This document shows positions 6,389 through 13,679 of a stretch of 29,825 nt of DNA, piece after piece. Under the pieces are notes generated by a model that saw only the letters and a list, made by a program, of their open reading frames with translations, did not search any database and was not told the origin of the DNA. Source of the stretch: DASVNK01 sp964478815 (GTDB taxonomy: Bacteria > Verrucomicrobiota > Verrucomicrobiia > Limisphaerales > SXQI01). The translations under genes and the position numbers were made by a program. Numbering within the stretch: the stretch's first letter is position 1; every line of letters starts with the position of its first letter. Where the stretch lies: positions 1-29,825 of the forward strand of contig CAYZKY010000074.1 of the NCBI GenBank assembly GCA_964478815.1. Direction: 5' to 3'.

Positions 6389-7381
6389 TCAGGGCGCGGA
6401 CCGGGAGATGCGGTGAACGGCGAAGCCCTTCACGAAATCGAGGCCGCGCGCCAGCACGGGATCGCCCAGCACGGGCTGGACGGGGGCGGGCGACCCCGGC
6501 GCGCGCGAACGATTCGGGTTCGCGCGGGGGCCATCCGCCGCTTCGCGGTGGCGTTTCACGAGTTCCGATTCGTTGAACGGCGGCGGCCGGTTATTCGTCA
6601 GCCCGTCTTCGTCGACAACCTCGCTGGCGGCGGTGCTTGGGTTGCGGCGCAGGATCCGATACGGGTTCTCGAAATAGAGGCGTTCGTCCGCGGGATCGAT
6701 CGGGACCGTGAGATCGGGCGCGACGCCCGACTCCGGCAGTACCGTCCCCCCCGGCAGGATCGGCCGGGGCGCGGCGGCCTCGCCCAGGGCCTGACCGGCA
6801 GTGCCGCGGCCGACCAGCAACGCCATCCCCAGATCGCCGAGCACCCCGGCGAGCGTCTCGGCGGCGGCCGTAGTTTCCCGATTAATCAGCACCGCCAGCG
6901 GCCGCTCGAACGGATCCGGCTTCGCGGAGGAGCGCAACTCGGTCTCGCCGATTTTGAGCAGCAGACGGGCTTTGCCGGTAAACAGGTCGGCCACCTTGGC
7001 GGCTTCTAAATAGTCCGAGCCGTTGGCATACCGCAAATCGAGCACCAGCCCCTTCAAATCATTGGTCGTTTGCATGGATTGCAGGGCGGCTCGCATGGCC
7101 TCCGCCACCCCGGCGGTTACCTGCGAGAGGCGCAGGTAGCCCAAGGCGTCGTCATAAACGGCCTGCTTCGCGAGCAGCGGCGAGGCCGCCGCCGGCACGG
7201 CCCCGCTGACGGAGACGGGCGGGACCGGCACCTCGGCGGCTGGCGCGCCGCCCTGAAAGGCCATGGGCCGTTGGGGCGATTCGATGACGCTGCGGTGACC
7301 GGTGGCACCGGTCGGGAGCGAAATCGCCAGGCAAAACCCGGCCATTCCCAGGCGAAGGAAACACAAACGCGCGTGCATCAT
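6389..7381 (-). CDS. S41-peptidase-like exported protein, catalytic residues lost
   Basis: 330 aa with a likely signal peptide (MMHARLCFLRLGMAGFCLAI). Residues about 75-230 match the core of C-terminal processing peptidases (S41): LKGLVLDLRYANGS, then LAVLINRETTAAAETLAGVL, then LLVGRGTAGQALG, and a late PESGVAPDLTVP. In E. coli Prc the catalytic residues are Ser430, Asp441 and Lys455. Keeping that spacing around D183 here places A172 where the Ser should be and Q197 where the Lys should be, so the protein is predicted to be inactive. No PDZ domain is evident. The tail (about 250-330) is basic, Pro-rich and probably disordered. In-frame upstream codons would overlap purD, so the ATG at 7381 is chosen. 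The gene is tightly packed with prmC and 64 bp after purD. Confidence 0.8.
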   Translation of the reverse strand: MMHARLCFLRLGMAGFCLAISLPTGATGHRSVIESPQRPMAFQGGAPAAEVPVPPVSVSGAVPAAASPLLAKQAVYDDALGYLRLSQVTAGVAEAMRAALQSMQTTNDLKGLVLDLRYANGSDYLEAAKVADLFTGKARLLLKIGETELRSSAKPDPFERPLAVLINRETTAAAETLAGVLGDLGMALLVGRGTAGQALGEAAAPRPILPGGTVLPESGVAPDLTVPIDPADERLYFENPYRILRRNPSTAASEVVDEDGLTNNRPPPFNESELVKRHREAADGPRANPNRSRAPGSPAPVQPVLGDPVLARGLDFVKGFAVHRISRSAP

Positions 7382-7445
7382 ATCATCGATGAATTTGGAC
7401 GGTTTCCCGTAGAATCTCGGCCCCTCGATCACAGAGGCCACGCTA

Positions 7446-8735
7446 TCACGGCAGGGCGCGCGCGGCAATATCGCGCCGGAATTGCGCCCCCTCGAATCGA
7501 ATGCGCTCAACCGCGCCGTACGCCTGGTCGCGCGCCGCGCGCAAATCCGCCCCGAGCGCGGTGACGCCGAGGACACGGCCCCCATTCGTAACGACGCGGC
7601 CATCTTGCCAGGCCGTCCCGGCATGGAAAACCTTCACGCCGGAGAGTTCCTCGGCCGCCGCCACGCCCTCGATCGGCAGGCCCTTTGGCACCGGACCCGG
7701 ATAGCCGCCGCTGGCCATGACCACGCAGATTGCCGCTTGGGAAGACCAACGCAACGCGTGGCCGGCCAGGGTTCCTTCGACGCTTGCATCGAGCAGTTCG
7801 AGCAGATCGTTCTCGAGACGGGCCAGATACACCTGCGTTTCCGGATCGCCGAAGCGCGCATTGAATTCCAGCACTTTCGGGCCGCCGGGAGTGAGCATGA
7901 TTCCCGGATAGAGAATGCCCCGGTAATCGATGCCCTCGGCCGCACAACCCGCGAGCCACGGCTTCAGGATGGCCTCGGCCACGGTTTGCAGCGCGGCGTC
8001 GCTCAAATAGGGCGTCGGACAATAGGTGCCCATGCCGCCGGTATTGAGCCCCTGGTCGCCATCCAGCGCGCGCTTGTGATCTTGCGAGGTCGGAAAGAGC
8101 AGCGCCGTCCGCCCATCGCACAGCGCGTGCAACGACACTTCGGGGCCTTCGAGCATTTCCTGAATGACGAGTTGCGCGCCCGCCTCGCCGAAGGCCCGGC
8201 GCACCATGATCTCGTCGATCGCCGCATCTGCCTCCGCCAGGTCCCGCGCGAGAATGACCCCCTTGCCGAGCGCCAGCCCATCCGCCTTGACGGCGCACCG
8301 CCCATCGAGCGCGGCTGCGAATCGCCGGGCGTCCTCCGGGTCGCGGAACGTCCCGGAATGTGCGGTGGGAATGCCGTGGCGGCGCATGAAATCCTGCGAG
8401 AATACCTTCGACCCTTCGAATTGCGCGGCCTGCCGGTTGGGCCCCCAAATGCGCAACCCGCGCGCCTGGAAAAAATCGACGATGCCCGCCACGAGGGGAT
8501 TGTCCGGGCCCACCACGGTCAGATCGATCTTCTGCTCCGTCGCGAACGCGGCCAGAGCCGGGAAATCTTCGACGCCCAGTTTGACACATTCCACGGCGGT
8601 GCCGGATCGAGTCCGCTCGCCCGCGATCCCGGCATTGCCCGGAGCGCACCACAACTCACGGACATGCGGCGACTGCGCGAGTTTCCAGACCAGCGCATGC
8701 TCGCGTCCCCCCGAACCGATGACGAGAACTCTCAT
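7446..8735 (-). CDS. purD: Phosphoribosylamine-glycine ligase
   Basis: 429 aa. PurD joins glycine to 5-phosphoribosylamine with ATP to give GAR in de novo purine synthesis. Visible marks are the N-terminal MRVLVIGSGGREHALVWKLA, VVGPDNPLVAGIVDFF, the ATP-grasp region beginning GSKVFSQDFMRRHGIPTA, the NTGGMGTYCPTP motif and EFNARFGDPETQ. The length matches the family. It lies 9 bp downstream of the dehydrogenase gene. The opposite strand carries a 741-codon open frame that is only its shadow. Confidence 0.96.
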   Translation of the reverse strand: MRVLVIGSGGREHALVWKLAQSPHVRELWCAPGNAGIAGERTRSGTAVECVKLGVEDFPALAAFATEQKIDLTVVGPDNPLVAGIVDFFQARGLRIWGPNRQAAQFEGSKVFSQDFMRRHGIPTAHSGTFRDPEDARRFAAALDGRCAVKADGLALGKGVILARDLAEADAAIDEIMVRRAFGEAGAQLVIQEMLEGPEVSLHALCDGRTALLFPTSQDHKRALDGDQGLNTGGMGTYCPTPYLSDAALQTVAEAILKPWLAGCAAEGIDYRGILYPGIMLTPGGPKVLEFNARFGDPETQVYLARLENDLLELLDASVEGTLAGHALRWSSQAAICVVMASGGYPGPVPKGLPIEGVAAAEELSGVKVFHAGTAWQDGRVVTNGGRVLGVTALGADLRAARDQAYGAVERIRFEGAQFRRDIAARALP

Positions 8736-8744
8736 GGCGGCCGT

Positions 8745-9770
8745 TCAGGACAATTCGACGACCGCCTTGATCACGCCGGTCTCCGGCCGGGTGTACGCCG
8801 GGAAATTGGCGATCAACTCGGCGAACGGCGTGCGATGCGTGATCCAGGGCCGCGTATCGATCTGCCCGTCTTCGATCAGCTTGATGATGCGCGTGAAATC
8901 GGGCGGCAGCGCGTTGCGGCTGGCCAGCAGGGTCATTTCCCGCCGGTGCATCAGGGGATGGCCGAAACTGACCTCGTTGGTCGTGATGCCGACAAACACC
9001 AATTTCCCGGTAAACCCAACGTAATTGAGCGCCTGCGACATCGATTTGTTGCTGCCGGTCGCATCGATCACCACGGTGGGGAGCCCGCCCTCGCACAGCC
9101 GCTTCAAGGCTTCGAGTTCCGAGCCGTCGCCCTTCGAAAGCACCGTGTCGCGAACGCCCATCCGTTCCGTGCAGAACGCGAGGCGTTGCTCGTTCAAATC
9201 CATCACGAGGGTGTGGGCGCCGCTCAGTTTGACGAACTCGATCGCCGAAAGCCCGATCGGGCCCGCGCCGATGACCAGCACATGCTCGCCCGGTTGGGCC
9301 TGGCCGCGATTCACCGCGTGGCACCCGATGGCCAGTGTCTCGACCAGCGCCAATTGGTCGAGCGTCAGCTTCGTCGAGGGATGAAGTTTCCGGGCGGGCA
9401 CGATGAAGTGCGAACGCAACCCTCCATCGGTATGAACCCCGAGCACCTGGAGGTTCTCGCAACAATTGCCATTCCCGCGCCGGCAGGAAAAACATTGCTG
9501 GCAATTCATGTATGGCTCGACCGAGGCGCGGTCGCCCGGTTTGACATTCGCCACGCCGGCGCCGACGGCCACCACCTCCACGCCGAGTTCGTGGCCCGGA
9601 ATCCGCGGATAGCTGAAAAAGGGCATTTTCCCCAGGTAACCGCTCAGGTCCGTGCCGCAAATCCCCACCCGATGAACCCGGACGAGCGCCTCGCCGGCGG
9701 CCGGTAGGGTCGGTTCGGGCAGATCGATCACGCGGAAATGCTCCGGCTTTTCGAGTTGAATGGCTTGCAT
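8745..9770 (-). CDS. Zinc-dependent medium-chain dehydrogenase
   Basis: 341 aa, MDR superfamily, NAD(P)-dependent alcohol or polyol oxidation. The catalytic zinc ligands are visible as GICGTD (C38) and GHE (H60, E61). A structural zinc site is formed by C90, C93, C96 and C104 (CQQCFSCRRGNGNC). The Rossmann motif VLVIGAGPIGLSA follows near residue 165. The overall pattern is closest to the sorbitol/threonine/L-gulonate dehydrogenase branch; the substrate cannot be assigned. It starts 34 bp after the cysteine desulfurase and is followed 9 bp later by purD, so it is probably in a mixed housekeeping operon. Confidence 0.85.
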   Translation of the reverse strand: MQAIQLEKPEHFRVIDLPEPTLPAAGEALVRVHRVGICGTDLSGYLGKMPFFSYPRIPGHELGVEVVAVGAGVANVKPGDRASVEPYMNCQQCFSCRRGNGNCCENLQVLGVHTDGGLRSHFIVPARKLHPSTKLTLDQLALVETLAIGCHAVNRGQAQPGEHVLVIGAGPIGLSAIEFVKLSGAHTLVMDLNEQRLAFCTERMGVRDTVLSKGDGSELEALKRLCEGGLPTVVIDATGSNKSMSQALNYVGFTGKLVFVGITTNEVSFGHPLMHRREMTLLASRNALPPDFTRIIKLIEDGQIDTRPWITHRTPFAELIANFPAYTRPETGVIKAVVELS

Positions 9771-9804
9771 CGTATTAAAATGGAGAGAATCGCCCGGCCG
9801 CGCC

Positions 9805-10983
9805 TCAAGCCACCGCCGCGTCTTCGGGCTGCGGCGTGGCCGCGCGCAGGCGGTCGATCACGGCGGGCAATTCGCGGAGCACGTAATCGACTTCGGCATC
9901 GGTATTGTACCGGCCGAGGCTGAAACGCACCGAACCGCGCGCCAGCTCGCGCGGCAGGCCCATTGCCGTCAGCACATGCGAAGGCTCGATGGAACCGGTC
10001 GTGCAGGCCGAGCCGCTCGAGGCGCAAATGCCGAGCCGGTTCAGGAGCAGCAGGACGGCCTCGGCTTCCACGCCGGCGAACGCGAGGTTCGAGGTGTTGG
10101 GGAGCCGTTGATCGCGCGACCCGTTCCGGGTGGTTTCCGGAATCGCGCGGAGCAGGCCGGACTCGAGCCGATTGCGCAGGTGGCGCACCCGCGTATCTTC
10201 GTCGGAGAGTCCTTCCAAGGCGAGCTCCGCGGCGCGCCCGAAGGCCACGATGTAAGGGACGTTCTCCGTGCCGCCGCGCCGCCCCCGTTCCTGCTGCCCG
10301 CCCAGGATCAACGGTTGAAACGGCGTGCGCCGCCGGACGTAGAGCAACCCAATGCCCTTCGGCGCATGCAGCTTGTGCGCCGAGAGGCTCAGGAAATCGA
10401 GGCCCAGATTCTCCACGTCGATCTTCAACTTGCCCGCGACCTGGACGGCATCGGTGTGAAATGGAACGTGCCGGCTCTGGCAAATCGCGGCCATCTCTTC
10501 GATGGGGAACAGGACGCCGGTTTCGTTGTTCGCCCACATCATCGAGACCAGAGCCGTTTGGGGTTCAATCGATTCGGCCAGGAGATGCAGATCGATGGAA
10601 CCATCGGGCTCGACCGGCAGATAGGTCACGCGGCATCCCTGGCTTTCCAGATACTTGCCGTACTTCAGATTGGCGGAATGCTCGACCGCGCTCATCAGGA
10701 CATGCCGTTTGGTCGGATTCAAGGTGACGGCGCTATGCAGGGCGGCATTGTTGCTTTCGGTTCCGCAACTGGTGAAGATGATCTCGCGGGGATCGGCGTT
10801 GATGAGAGCCGCCGCCTGCTCCCGGGCGCGGTCGAGGGCCTTGGTCAGATCGCTGCCGAAGCTGTAGGCGCTCGAGGGATTGCCCCAGTGTTCGCGCAGG
10901 TACGGCAGCATCGCTTCGATCACCTCCGGGGCGACCTGCGTCGTGGCGTTATTGTCGAAATAGCAAATTTTACGATGGCTCAT
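9805..10983 (-). CDS. nifS: Cysteine desulfurase (NifS/IscS family)
   Basis: 392 aa. A PLP enzyme converting cysteine to alanine and transferring sulfur to iron-sulfur cluster or thio-cofactor synthesis. The N-terminus CYFDNNATTQVAPEVIEAM is diagnostic. The PLP lysine is K204 in SLSAHKLHAPKG. The sulfur-accepting cysteine is C327 in ASSGSACTTG, with the group I loop layout. EHSANLKYG and MMWANNETGVLFP are further family blocks. The ATG at 10983 is chosen because upstream codons run into a palindromic repeat. No iscU/nifU gene is adjacent. A general IscS role is inferred; nitrogen fixation is not implied. Confidence 0.92.
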   Translation of the reverse strand: MSHRKICYFDNNATTQVAPEVIEAMLPYLREHWGNPSSAYSFGSDLTKALDRAREQAAALINADPREIIFTSCGTESNNAALHSAVTLNPTKRHVLMSAVEHSANLKYGKYLESQGCRVTYLPVEPDGSIDLHLLAESIEPQTALVSMMWANNETGVLFPIEEMAAICQSRHVPFHTDAVQVAGKLKIDVENLGLDFLSLSAHKLHAPKGIGLLYVRRRTPFQPLILGGQQERGRRGGTENVPYIVAFGRAAELALEGLSDEDTRVRHLRNRLESGLLRAIPETTRNGSRDQRLPNTSNLAFAGVEAEAVLLLLNRLGICASSGSACTTGSIEPSHVLTAMGLPRELARGSVRFSLGRYNTDAEVDYVLRELPAVIDRLRAATPQPEDAAVA

Positions 10984-11058
10984 CGGTCCGCGCGGCGTGG
11001 CGAAGCTGGCCCAGACTATTCTGACCCGGCCCGGGAATGTAAAGTGCCGGGTTGCTCC

Positions 11059-11121
11059 GGGGAGGATAGCCGTCTCGGCTGTCGCGGCGGGCGTCTCGCC
11101 CGCCGCCAGCGTCGTCCTCCC
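11059..11121. repeat. Double-hairpin palindromic repeat between lldP and nifS
   Basis: Two adjacent hairpins share the loop TCT: AGCCG-TCT-CGGCT (11068-11080) and a perfect 10-bp stem GCGGCGGGCG-TCT-CGCCCGCCGC (11084-11106). Both lie inside an outer short repeat, GGAGGA (11061-11066) and TCCTCC (11115-11120). This resembles repetitive extragenic palindromes. It lies in the 202-bp gap between two co-directional minus-strand genes and could end or attenuate the lldP transcript, but there is no T-tract. Confidence 0.6.
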
Positions 11122-11185
11122 AACGCACGTCCCTCTGCCCGCCACTTCCGATCGCACCCGTTGCCGTCCGCTTGGGCGGCAGGAG

Positions 11186-12841
11186 TCAGGGCTTGGCCGC
11201 CGCCGGGGCCTCGAGCACCATGCTGGTAAAGGGCGGCACATAGGCCTGAAGGAACACCAGCACCCCGACCATCATCGCCAGCACGATGCTGTGCCAGAAG
11301 ACGAACCGCAGAATCTTGCCTTCCGAACCGTAGTAATTCGTGGCGGTGCTCGCGACCACGATGCTCTGGGCGTCCACCATCTTTCCCATCACCCCGCCCG
11401 AGCTGTTGGCCGCGCACATCAGGACGGGGCTGATGCCGGTTTGTTCGGCCGTGATCTTTTGCAGGCTGCCGAAGAGGACGTTCGAAGCCGTGTCCGATCC
11501 GGTCAGCGCCACTCCGAGCCAGCCCAGCAACGTGCCGAAGAACGGGTAGAAGACGCCCGTTTGGGCCATCGCGAGACCGAGCGTCGCATCGGTGCCGGAG
11601 TATTTCGTGACGTACCCGAGCGAAAGCATCGCGGCGATGGTCACCAGCGAGAAGCGCACCCGGTAGATGGTCTGGCCGTAAATGCGGGCGAGATCTCGCA
11701 CGCCGAAGCCCATGACCACGCCCGCCACGATGGCGGCGAGCAGAATGCCAGTGCCCGTGGCCGAGAGCCAGTTCAGGGTGAACTCGGCCGATTCTGGCGC
11801 GTTTTGCGGCGTCACGGGGGGAACGCGATAAACGACCTTGTGCAGATACGGCACCGCCCATTTGAAGACCGAGAGATCGTTCAGGAACTTCTTCATTCCG
11901 GGCAGCCCCCAGGCGAACAGGATTACGCTAAGCAGCGCCCAAGGCGTCCACGCGCGAATCACCGCCCGGCGGGAAGGGGTCTCCTCCGCCGGACGTGCCG
12001 TGGCCCCATCAAGCTTCCAGATGCTTTTGGGCCGCCAGAATTTGAGCAGCACGACCAGTGCGAGGATCGAGCAGATCGACGCCACGATATCGACCAGCGT
12101 GGGCCCGTGGTAATTCGAGACGAGAAATTGCGGGATCGCGAAGCCGAGCCCCGCGACCAGGGCGGCTGGCCAGATCTCCAGCATGCCGCGAATGCCCGCA
12201 AACGCTCCGACCACCCAAAACGGCACGATCACGGAAAAGAACGGCAACTGCCGGCCCGCCATGGCACCGAGCGTGTGCGCATCGATGCCCGTCACGCCGC
12301 TCAAAGCGAGGATCGGCGTCCCCAACGCTCCGAACGCCACCGGAGCCGTGTTGGCGATCAGGGAAAGACCCGCCGCCGCCAGCGGCTGGAATCCCAGCCC
12401 CATCAGAATCGCCGCCGTGACGGCCACCGGGGTTCCGAATCCCGCCGCGCCTTCAAAAAATGCGCCGAATGAAAAAGCGATCAGCACCAGTTGCACCCGC
12501 GGATCGGGCGCCAGATTCGCCAGGCTCGACCGCAGCACGGCGAACAAGCCTTTCTCGACTGTGAGCTGATACAGGAAAATCAGATTCAGGATGATCCAGC
12601 CGATTGGAAACAGACCGTACGCCGCGCCATACACCGCCGTGGCCCCCGCCGCCGAAACCGGCATCCCGAAACCGAATAGCGCCACCGCCAAGGCCACCGC
12701 CAACCCCAGCAGCGCCGCCAGGTGAATGCGGATTTCCAGAATCGCGATCGCCCCCAGCAACACCACGATCGGCACCGCCGCCATCGCGGTCGAAAGCCAG
12801 GCATTCCCCAACGGATCGTAGGTCTGCAGCCAGTTGTTCAT
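11186..12841 (-). CDS. lldP: L-lactate permease family transporter
   Basis: 551 aa, inner-membrane proton-coupled lactate/glycolate permease. The family blocks are present in order: N-terminal YDPLGNAWLSTAMAAVPIVV, the GAFFEGAAGFGTPVAVTAAI signature, NTAPVAFGALGTPILALSG, then late SDTASNVLFGSLQKITAEQT and AANSSGGVMGKMVDAQSI. About a dozen or more hydrophobic segments are visible. The start ATG overlaps the stop of the upstream PIN toxin gene (ATGA), so it is positioned to be translated with the toxin-antitoxin pair. No lactate dehydrogenase gene is nearby. Confidence 0.93.
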   Translation of the reverse strand: MNNWLQTYDPLGNAWLSTAMAAVPIVVLLGAIAILEIRIHLAALLGLAVALAVALFGFGMPVSAAGATAVYGAAYGLFPIGWIILNLIFLYQLTVEKGLFAVLRSSLANLAPDPRVQLVLIAFSFGAFFEGAAGFGTPVAVTAAILMGLGFQPLAAAGLSLIANTAPVAFGALGTPILALSGVTGIDAHTLGAMAGRQLPFFSVIVPFWVVGAFAGIRGMLEIWPAALVAGLGFAIPQFLVSNYHGPTLVDIVASICSILALVVLLKFWRPKSIWKLDGATARPAEETPSRRAVIRAWTPWALLSVILFAWGLPGMKKFLNDLSVFKWAVPYLHKVVYRVPPVTPQNAPESAEFTLNWLSATGTGILLAAIVAGVVMGFGVRDLARIYGQTIYRVRFSLVTIAAMLSLGYVTKYSGTDATLGLAMAQTGVFYPFFGTLLGWLGVALTGSDTASNVLFGSLQKITAEQTGISPVLMCAANSSGGVMGKMVDAQSIVVASTATNYYGSEGKILRFVFWHSIVLAMMVGVLVFLQAYVPPFTSMVLEAPAAAKP

Positions 12842-13329
12842 GGGACTTCGCCCGCCCGGCGCAACGCTTCGGCCCGCACGGCTTCGGAAATCCAGAATCC
12901 GGGTTCTGCTCGAAGTCGATCCAGGACGAACTTTATTTCCGGGACCAGTCCATTGAGTTTTGCCTGCAACAGAATTCCGATGATTCCCACGAAGACCAAA
13001 CCCAGCTTTGCCGCGGCCGCTCTTCCGGCCATCTCGTCGATCAACACCGCATCGGCTTGGAGCTGGAGCGCCAGTGCAATTGCCTCTTTCTCTCCCTCAT
13101 TCAAGTCCGGCCACGATTCGAGCGTTGGATGACTGGTCGCGACCGGAACCATCTGAACCCACCGCGGTATCTGTAGGTCCCGAAACTTCGCCGTATTCCG
13201 GGCCAGGCGCTCGAACTCCGCCAACACCGCGAGGGGAACGCGTATCTCTCGATAAAGCGCCGGGAGCAGGTGCTCATACCCGATCCGGCAAAGGTTGACG
13301 AGAACGGAGGTGTCGGCGACGACGAGCAA
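12838..13329 (-). CDS. PIN-domain toxin, DUF3368 family
   Basis: 163 aa. PIN-domain proteins of this type are Mg-dependent RNases acting as toxins of type II toxin-antitoxin pairs. The acidic residues expected for the fold are visible: D6 in VVADTSVLVNL, E38 in AVLAEFERLA, E80/E82 in LNEGEKEAIALALQ and D98 in VLIDEMAGR. The start is TTG at 13329, one base after the antitoxin TGA; an in-frame TGA close upstream excludes a longer form with a usual start. The C-terminal part, KLNGLVPEIKFVLDRLR, is typical of DUF3368. Its own TGA overlaps the lactate permease ATG. Confidence 0.85.
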   Translation of the reverse strand: MLVVADTSVLVNLCRIGYEHLLPALYREIRVPLAVLAEFERLARNTAKFRDLQIPRWVQMVPVATSHPTLESWPDLNEGEKEAIALALQLQADAVLIDEMAGRAAAAKLGLVFVGIIGILLQAKLNGLVPEIKFVLDRLRAEPGFWISEAVRAEALRRAGEVP

Positions 13330-13330
13330 A

Positions 13331-13594
13331 TCAATTCCCAGGATTCATGGCCCGCTTTCCGGGAAAAAGCCGATTCATGACATCAATGTCTTGTTCAAGA
13401 TCGGCCATTCCGTAGGTGGAGATTTCCCGCTCCGCGAGCGCGTGCTGGAACGCGAAGAAATCGACACCCGCCAGTTCCGCGCCCCCTATCCTTCCGACCT
13501 TGCCGCGCGCATACAGAGCACAGGCCAACTCCAGCCTGAGTTCCTCCGGGGTGAGCCGCGCGGTCGCGGGAATGTCCGGGATGGTCAGCGTCAT
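13331..13594 (-). CDS. UPF0175-family antitoxin
   Basis: 87 aa. UPF0175 proteins commonly precede DUF3368 PIN toxins and are taken to be their antitoxins and autoregulators. The sequence has the family core ELACALYARGKVGRIGGAEL, AGVDFFAFQHALAEREI and a final acidic MADLEQDIDVM helix. The start is ATG at 13594. It lies one base upstream of the toxin TTG. The annotation rests on family resemblance plus position; toxin neutralisation has not been shown here. Confidence 0.85.
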   Translation of the reverse strand: MTLTIPDIPATARLTPEELRLELACALYARGKVGRIGGAELAGVDFFAFQHALAEREISTYGMADLEQDIDVMNRLFPGKRAMNPGN

Positions 13595-13602
13595 GCTCGA
13601 AC

Positions 13603-13630
13603 CTTATCCAACGGCTAGCGGCTTCGTCAA
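13603..13630 (-). promoter_or_regulatory. Candidate sigma-70-type promoter of the toxin-antitoxin/lldP unit
   Basis: On the minus strand TTGACG (13630-13625) and GATAAG (13608-13603) are 16 bp apart, five of six and four of six matches to the -35 and -10 consensus. The -10 box ends 8 bp before the antitoxin ATG, which would give an almost leaderless transcript. The site lies in the only gap (85 bp) upstream of the unit. Pattern match only. Confidence 0.3.
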
Positions 13631-13679
13631 TTGGCAATCGGATTTGCCGGCGGTGGAAATCGAAAGCATTGGAACGTTT

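Noticed and set aside
5849..7009. 386-codon plus-strand open frame opposite prmC and the S41-like gene
   Set aside because: Arg-rich shadow translation; the minus strand has the conserved NPPY and S41 core motifs.
7482..9707. 741-codon plus-strand open frame
   Set aside because: It lies opposite purD and the zinc dehydrogenase, both unmistakable; the translation is Arg/His/Gln-rich without domains.
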